Positions 58,520 to 64,000 of a stretch of DNA of 64,000 bases are shown here, piece by piece (the stretch's first letter is position 1; every line of letters starts with the position of its first letter). The DNA is taken from positions 62,001-126,000 of the forward strand of contig CAJNOJ010000033.1 of NCBI GenBank assembly GCA_905250025.1, in the 5' to 3' direction. A program made the position numbers and the translations under genes. The notes below the pieces were generated by a model. That model did not search any database. It had not been told where the DNA came from and saw only the letters and a program-made list of their open reading frames with translations. The stretch is from Adineta ricciae. Its lineage: Eukaryota; Rotifera; Eurotatoria; Adinetida; Adinetidae.

Positions 58520-60252
58520 ATGCTATTCAATGACCTGCCTTCAGAACTATTGCTGGAACTCTTTTCTTATCTTCGTCCAACTGATCTTTATTTATCTTTT
58601 CTGCCATTGTTCAATGCTCGTCTCTCAGAATTGATAACTCAAGCAGATCTATCTGTCGATCTGACCTACATATCAGTTTCTCATTTCTTACTTGTTTTAA
58701 GGCATTGTTCAGCACAACAAATTGTTTTTCTTCGTTTAACAAATCAATACTCACATGGTTTATTGATATCTGAATTCTTCGCATCGAAGCATTTTCATCC
58801 GGAACATTTTGTCCGACTTCGTTCGCTACATTTAGATGATATTATTGGAAATGAGATTAATCATTTACCGCCATGTCTCGAAAGACTCTCTGTAAAATTT
58901 CATAAAAAAGCTGAACATGCAGCGAAATTCTATCAACTTGCATTGCAATCAACAACATTGCGGCAATGTTATCTTATCGGCGGATACGCATTTGATAGCA
59001 AAACATGTTTTCCCATCTCATCGAGAACCATTGAACGACTTCATATGGCGATCAAAAGTTTCCCACAAGACTTGTTTGCTGTATTACAAGCTTTGCCATC
59101 GTTAATCAAACTGAAAAGTAAGATCAACTGGAATTGTGAATCAAAATTGGCCATTCTTTTTAGCTCGGATCTATACTCAGTCAACGACAAGTCAGATTCC
59201 TTCTGTCATATCACAATCACCCTTGATGCATATGAATATCGACTTGCAAGGCACCGGAATTAATTTAACTATGCTTGATTCGCAGCTGCTTTCCCAACTT
59301 CCTCGAATACAGTCATTGATCTATCAATCCTATGAGAAATCTTCGGAGGATGTTCACAATTTATTGAAATTATCCACTCGACTTCGACGCATTCAATTCA
59401 TTCAGAAAGGTCTTTCGATTAGTACGAATATCGATGACTGCGAACTTGGAAGCAACAATCTCGTTGTTGCTGTTCAGCAGATAACAAGTTTTCGGAATTC
59501 ACGACAAACGTTAACTTTACATACCATTCCATATCCGGATAAGGTCATTCATTTACCATTTGTACACTGGAATACAACTCACCACTGTCACAATCATGGT
59601 AAAGTTTGATTTAAATCGATTCGCTTTGAATTCCATCTGTATTTTCCTTCTAGCCATCTATGATCGTGTTGAACGTGTTCGAATAAATCTCTCCGAATCG
59701 TTCAATCCTTGCAACTTTTCTACTTGCCAAAATGTGAAACATCTAACATTAGTATGTAACAATGATATCACCAATGGTACTGTTTCTGCAGATATTGTCT
59801 CGTCATTTGTTCGTCTCGCTTCTATTCGCCATTTGATCATCAATAGTCAAACATCAATGATTGACCTCAGCTCCCTGGCTTCTTTAACACCTCTACATTC
59901 AATTGACATAGCATGGTCGCAACTTCGTCCTTATGCATTTCTGACCAATATCAAATCGCTCTCACTTATCAGCGAATGCGTGTCCTGGAGAGAAATTGAA
60001 CACCTAATTAGCTATCTAATACCGCAATTAGAGCATCTACAACTGAATGTGACAACCAGCGATGAATGTCGGGAAATTTTGAATTTTTTATTAGCGCCAG
60101 GTTCAACCAATAAGTTAATTTCAATTAAAATCTGTATATGTCAAACGTTGTCAGATCAAATTCAACACGATTTAGAACCGCTTCTTCTATCTTCACAATG
60201 GACTCAAGTGAGATGGAAGATGGATAATTGGTATCTTTATATTTGGAAATAA
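58520..60252 (+). CDS. F-box protein with LRR-like repeats (543 aa)
   Basis: Exons 58520-59117, 59164-59598 and 59654-60252 total 1,632 nt. Residues ~3-45 are an F-box (FNDLPSELLLELFSYLRPTDLYLSF), the Skp1-binding module of SCF ubiquitin ligases. The rest is a series of irregular leucine-rich segments (LRSLHLDDI, LERLSVKF, IQSLIYQSY, VKHLTLVCNND, IRHLIINSQ, IKSLSLIS, LEHLQLNV), a likely substrate-binding solenoid. The substrate is unknown. An acceptor-like TTTAATTAG lies ~20 nt before the ATG, and the gene starts only 205 bp after the MAIP1 stop. Confidence 0.88.
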
Positions 60253-60909
60253 GCCTTAGTTATTTGTCTGTTACTGTATTAAATACAATTGCTAAATAAA
60301 TTGAATAGATCTGAGTTTAATTCAGTTTTTTTTAGACATTTCACTCCGTCCTATTTCGGCAGACAATGAAGTACACGTGTAATTTGGAATATTTCACCAG
60401 TGTTCTCAACAAAATATTCCTGCACAGGGATCTTTCTTCTCTATCTCGAACTTTTCAAGACAACCTATCTTGGCATTTTAGTCAGCAAGACCTAGAAAAG
60501 ATTTCTAAAGTATTGAACAAAACTTTTAAATGTAAGCTCATCAAAAGATTTGCACATTCCCTCTTGTACTCAATAATGAACATAGAGCTATAACGAGTAC
60601 ATACGTCATTCCTATCATCCAATTTGCACTTTATATTGCTAATCTATGAACTTTTATCATGACTAATTATTACATATTTGCCAGCGAATAATAATTATTT
60701 ATTTATATCCATCGTCGTCGCATGACATGCATCCTGGCTTGATTCTAGTGCGTTGAGTATAAAACCATTTTTTCTCTTTATTACATCGCCTAACAGTTTA
60801 TTTAAAAAAACGCACTCCCACTCAGTTTGACATCTGTTGACATGCAAACGAATTTGCCAATAATGGTAGTCTTATTTGTTAAAACAAATAGCTAGATACA
60901 TTCTTCGTC
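60253..60909. other. Intergenic between convergent genes
   Basis: Contains a CTAAATAAATTG-type poly(A) region for the F-box gene near 60290. A 75-codon + strand ORF at 60366-60593 starts with ATG, is Leu/Lys/Phe-rich and has no recognised domain; it could be a remnant of an F-box-type gene but is not called. Confidence 0.35.
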
Positions 60910-63900
60910 TTAATTATAATAAAGTTGTCGTCGACTGTCTCTCTTGAATAATCTGTTGAATGTTCTTCGAAAATGTTTGTTTGACAAAGCGTACAGAAAT
61001 GGATTTATTGTTGAATTAACATAACCGAGCCAAATAGTTGCTGTGACGACGCGTTGGGATACACATGAACCGCAAAATGCTACGACCATGTAGATGATAA
61101 AATAAGGTAAGAAGCAACATGTAAAACCAAAGACAATGGCGAATAGTTGTCGAAAGGCCTTCTCTTGTTGATTCCAAACGGTCACTTGTTTGGCTTTATT
61201 TGCCAGGTGATGAGCTTGTGCGTTAGAACGTGGATTCGAATTCGTCGGACTGATGTTTCGATTCCGATTCGAAGTTGTTATCGGTGATGGAGCTTGCTTA
61301 CGAATCGTCATGATCGGAACAGCATTAGTAGATGACGATGACGACGAGATTTTTCGAATTCGCTTATACGATTCACAATTAGCAGTTGAAATAGCATGAT
61401 TGTTAACGAAATGATTCGAATTAATGGTAATTTCAGATGTTCCAGTTGTACAACAATGACAGAGATTGAAAATATTCATTGTTGTCGTTGTTGTTGTCGT
61501 CGTCTGCGGTGAAGGTGATATTTTCATTGAATCTAACAGAGAACAACGACGGCAGGTTGACGCTGCATGATGAAACGTTGTTTGATAGCGTTGATGCTGA
61601 TAGAGTAACGACGAATTAGCAGAATTACGTTTACTTTTACTTTTTCGTTTGCTCGAATGAGATCGACGCGCTTTATGTTCGCTTCTCGATCGAAAGAAAT
61701 GTTGATCCACACGAAGATGATGAGGATCAGTCCGAGTATGTTTGAAATTTGGTATCACCACCGGTGCTGTTTGAGAGAATGATGAACGGCAATAATTACG
61801 ACGCTGTGATAACCACGCTAATTCATCCTTTAGCAAAACAAAGAAACTATACATGACTTCGATGAATTCCCAGTTGATTTCTTACTTGTGCACACGAGTT
61901 TTGATTGACATATGAGTAAGTACGTTTCAATGTAGAAGGTTGAAGTTCGGCATATTGCATTGATTCTATTTGAGGACGAGCTTTTTTCGCTTTAAAATTA
62001 ATACGTAAGACAGACTCATTTTTGTTGATCAAAGCGTTCGGTGCAGTTTTCGACATAATTAAACTTTCATTTTCTGTACAATTGATTGTTGATGAGCCCA
62101 TTTGGCGATCACTATCACATAATGTTACTGTTATCGGCGAACGCGAGCGATTACTTGTCGGGTTGACCTTTCGGTTATGAATACTATTATTATTCGTCGT
62201 CGTCGTTATCGGTTCATTGATTTTATTCGAATGTCGTTGTAGGAGAACATTTTTGTAACGACGTTTAATTTCATAGTAGATTCGACCGTTCAGTGATATT
62301 AATACTAAGAGTGGTAAATAAAAATTAATTATCGCTGTTGACACTTTAAATACTTTGGAATGGGTGTATTCAGGCTCACATTTATCAGGCTAGAAATCGA
62401 GAAAATGATGAATTACGCAAACTTTATATTCATTTCGTACTTCGATATATCGTTTACCATCATTAAAATGATGCCAACTGAATATGGGAACAACCCAGAG
62501 CAGAGACAAACCCCAAGCAAAACCAATTAACAATAAAGCTCGTGTACGTGTTCGTTTGCCAAGATATTGCAATGGAGACGTTATAGACCAATAACGATCT
62601 AAGCTTAGCGTTAACAAATTGAAGATAGATGCGGTTGAAGCAATAAAATCCACAGATATCCAAATTTGACAAAGAATAAGACCTGAATAAATAATTCTTA
62701 TAAAGACACAGACACTTTTGACCTATTAAAATCAATCTAATTTAAACTAAGTCATCTAGATAATGGAAGAGCTGTAGTCGATCTCACTGTTGACAGATTT
62801 TGTGCAGCATCAGTAATAAAATGAGGAACAAAAAAGAAATAAAAATGTCCGACACTGAATACTTTATTGAATTAATACGTACGAAGTCAATTACCTTTTA
62901 GTCTTTACTAAAGCACCTATGGGAATCCTCCTCATGCTCATAATACTTTCTAATTTCGTATATATGTCGTCGTGAATAATAATATCTAACTTCTGGAGGA
63001 CATCTTCTTTGTTTTCATAATCTCTATTACAGACTAATTAATAAGTCTTTACAATTGAAGATATGACTGTGAAGTTCGTCGATCTTTTCAATTTGCACTG
63101 ACTTGAAAAGTATTAATAATTGATCTCTTTTCCTTTGAATTTTTTGCTTGTCTGCAGAACAATACATGTAATTATTCCTTTTCTGATGTTTTTTTTTCTT
63201 CTTTTTATACATTTATCCTCGTAGAATACAAAAGCTTACCCATATTCCATTTTTCCATAATTGCATATATACCAGCTATTGGCATAACAAAACAACCGAC
63301 GATCAGATCGGCTGTGGCGAGACTTAGTATGAATAAATTGCCGACCTAGATACAAAAAAGTATACAGCATTTTCTATGATCGTCTGACACCTTTATCATT
63401 GAAATTCTGCATTAACTTTGATCTCACTATGATTATAAATATATCGGCAACGTTCGCTTCTCTTCACATCCCTTTCTACTGAAAAAACTCGAACTAGAAA
63501 TGATTTAATGTAGTCGATATGTATGCTAATTTAATTATTAAATGATCTACTATTCATAAATCAATCTTTTGTCTTGACGTGCCGATATTTGCTATGTGTA
63601 TACGAATGTATTGACATCGAACTGTGCATTACAGTTCTCTGTGGAAATCGATTCTACTCTTATTTGACACTTACTGTTCGCATTCGTCGAAAACTACTGA
63701 GCACGATTAAATTTCCAGATATTGTCAAAAAACACAGAAATGCGCAGATAAGACCAAATATAATTGTGTAGGGTAAAGGAGTCAATGGAAAATGCTGTAG
63801 AAAATCATTGCCGCTCTCGTTTGACGATCTGTCGGAAACATTAATCAAATGAATTTCGATCATGTTTCCAATTGTCAATGAGAAGGCATCGGTAACAACA

Positions 63901-63980
63901 TCAGGAAATGTGTCCTGTTGCTCTTGCTGTTGATAGAGATGTTGATCCTCAGGGGAGACTACTTCGATGATATCACTCAT
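60910..63980 (-). CDS. Aminergic GPCR, histamine H1 receptor-like (~660 aa)
   Basis: Minus-strand gene, ATG at 63980, stop near 60910. Exons are about 63980-63675, 63347-63233, 62682-62443, 62391-61883 and 61829-60910. The N-terminus is Gln/Asp-rich with N-glycosylation sites. TM1 is YTIIFGLICAFLCFLTISGNL and TM2 is NLFILSLATADLIVGCFVMPIAG. TM3 is WISVDFIASTASIFNLLTLSLDRYWSI, with the amine-binding Asp and the DRY motif. TM4/ECL2 contains LLWVVPIFSWHHF and PDKCEPEY; TM5 is VSTAIINFYLPLLVLISL. TM6 is FAIVFGFTCCFLPYFIIYMVV and TM7 ends NPFLYALSNKHFRRTF. These fit histamine H1 better than other amine receptors. The third intracellular loop is about 300 residues, polar and Ser-rich. The ligand is inferred, not shown. 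Confidence 0.85.
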
Positions 63981-64000
63981 GTTTTTATGGATAAACAAAG

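Noticed and set aside
60366..60593. 75-codon ORF between F-box gene and GPCR
   Set aside because: Slightly protein-like but too short and without homology; kept only as a note on the intergenic region.
62397..62430. 33-nt intron in the GPCR after EYK
   Set aside because: A donor 18 nt earlier gives a normal 51-nt intron and joins RYIE to PDKCEPEY, which fits H1 receptors better.
1..64000. Transposons, telomeric repeats, CRISPR arrays or prokaryotic operons
   Set aside because: No transposase or reverse-transcriptase frames, terminal repeats, TGTGGG-type arrays or spaced repeats were seen.

Overview
The window is AT-rich animal nuclear DNA, most likely from a rotifer and probably a bdelloid. 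Genes are compact and cut by many short GT-AG introns, mostly about 45-70 nt. Core genes are metazoan (casein kinase I alpha, Pol I subunit RPA2, a histamine-H1-like receptor, MAIP1). They sit beside genes unusual for animals: a plant/fungal-type plasma-membrane H+-ATPase, a cellular RNA-dependent RNA polymerase and a secreted DUF2237 protein. That mixture is what suggests a bdelloid; no taxonomic marker was tested. Exon structures were rebuilt by hand from splice sites, reading-frame phase and family similarity. Coordinates may be off by a few bases, especially in the long minus-strand genes.

Left part (1-31 kb), mostly + strand: a 7-exon gene for a ~1,720-aa low-complexity protein (2299-8270); a small single-pass membrane protein; a minus-strand ankyrin-only protein; an ABHD4-type hydrolase; casein kinase I alpha; the secreted DUF2237 protein; a secreted protein of two tandem Cys-rich domains; a 10-exon protein of unknown function; a TIL-domain protein; an M28/PA metallopeptidase; a secreted unknown; a PTC7-like PP2C phosphatase; an FkbM methyltransferase. 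A BTB-BACK protein (minus) closes this part.

Middle (31-50 kb), minus strand: the P3A H+-ATPase, then Pol I RPA2, which carries an assembly gap (one n at 36714) flanked by a 232-bp direct duplication. Next come two identical tRNA-Ser(GCU) genes, two multi-exon unknowns (one a type I membrane protein), a small acidic secreted protein, a Gly/Met-rich repeat protein and a 178-aa unknown.

Right part (51-64 kb): RNA-dependent RNA polymerase, MAIP1-like mitochondrial protein and an F-box protein lie head to tail on the + strand. A histamine-H1-like GPCR with a very long third intracellular loop follows on the minus strand.

Themes: four introns are multiples of three without an in-frame stop; several genes have an acceptor-like (T-rich)AG just before the ATG, compatible with spliced-leader trans-splicing; one start codon is split by an intron. 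No transposon, CRISPR or prokaryotic operon was seen.
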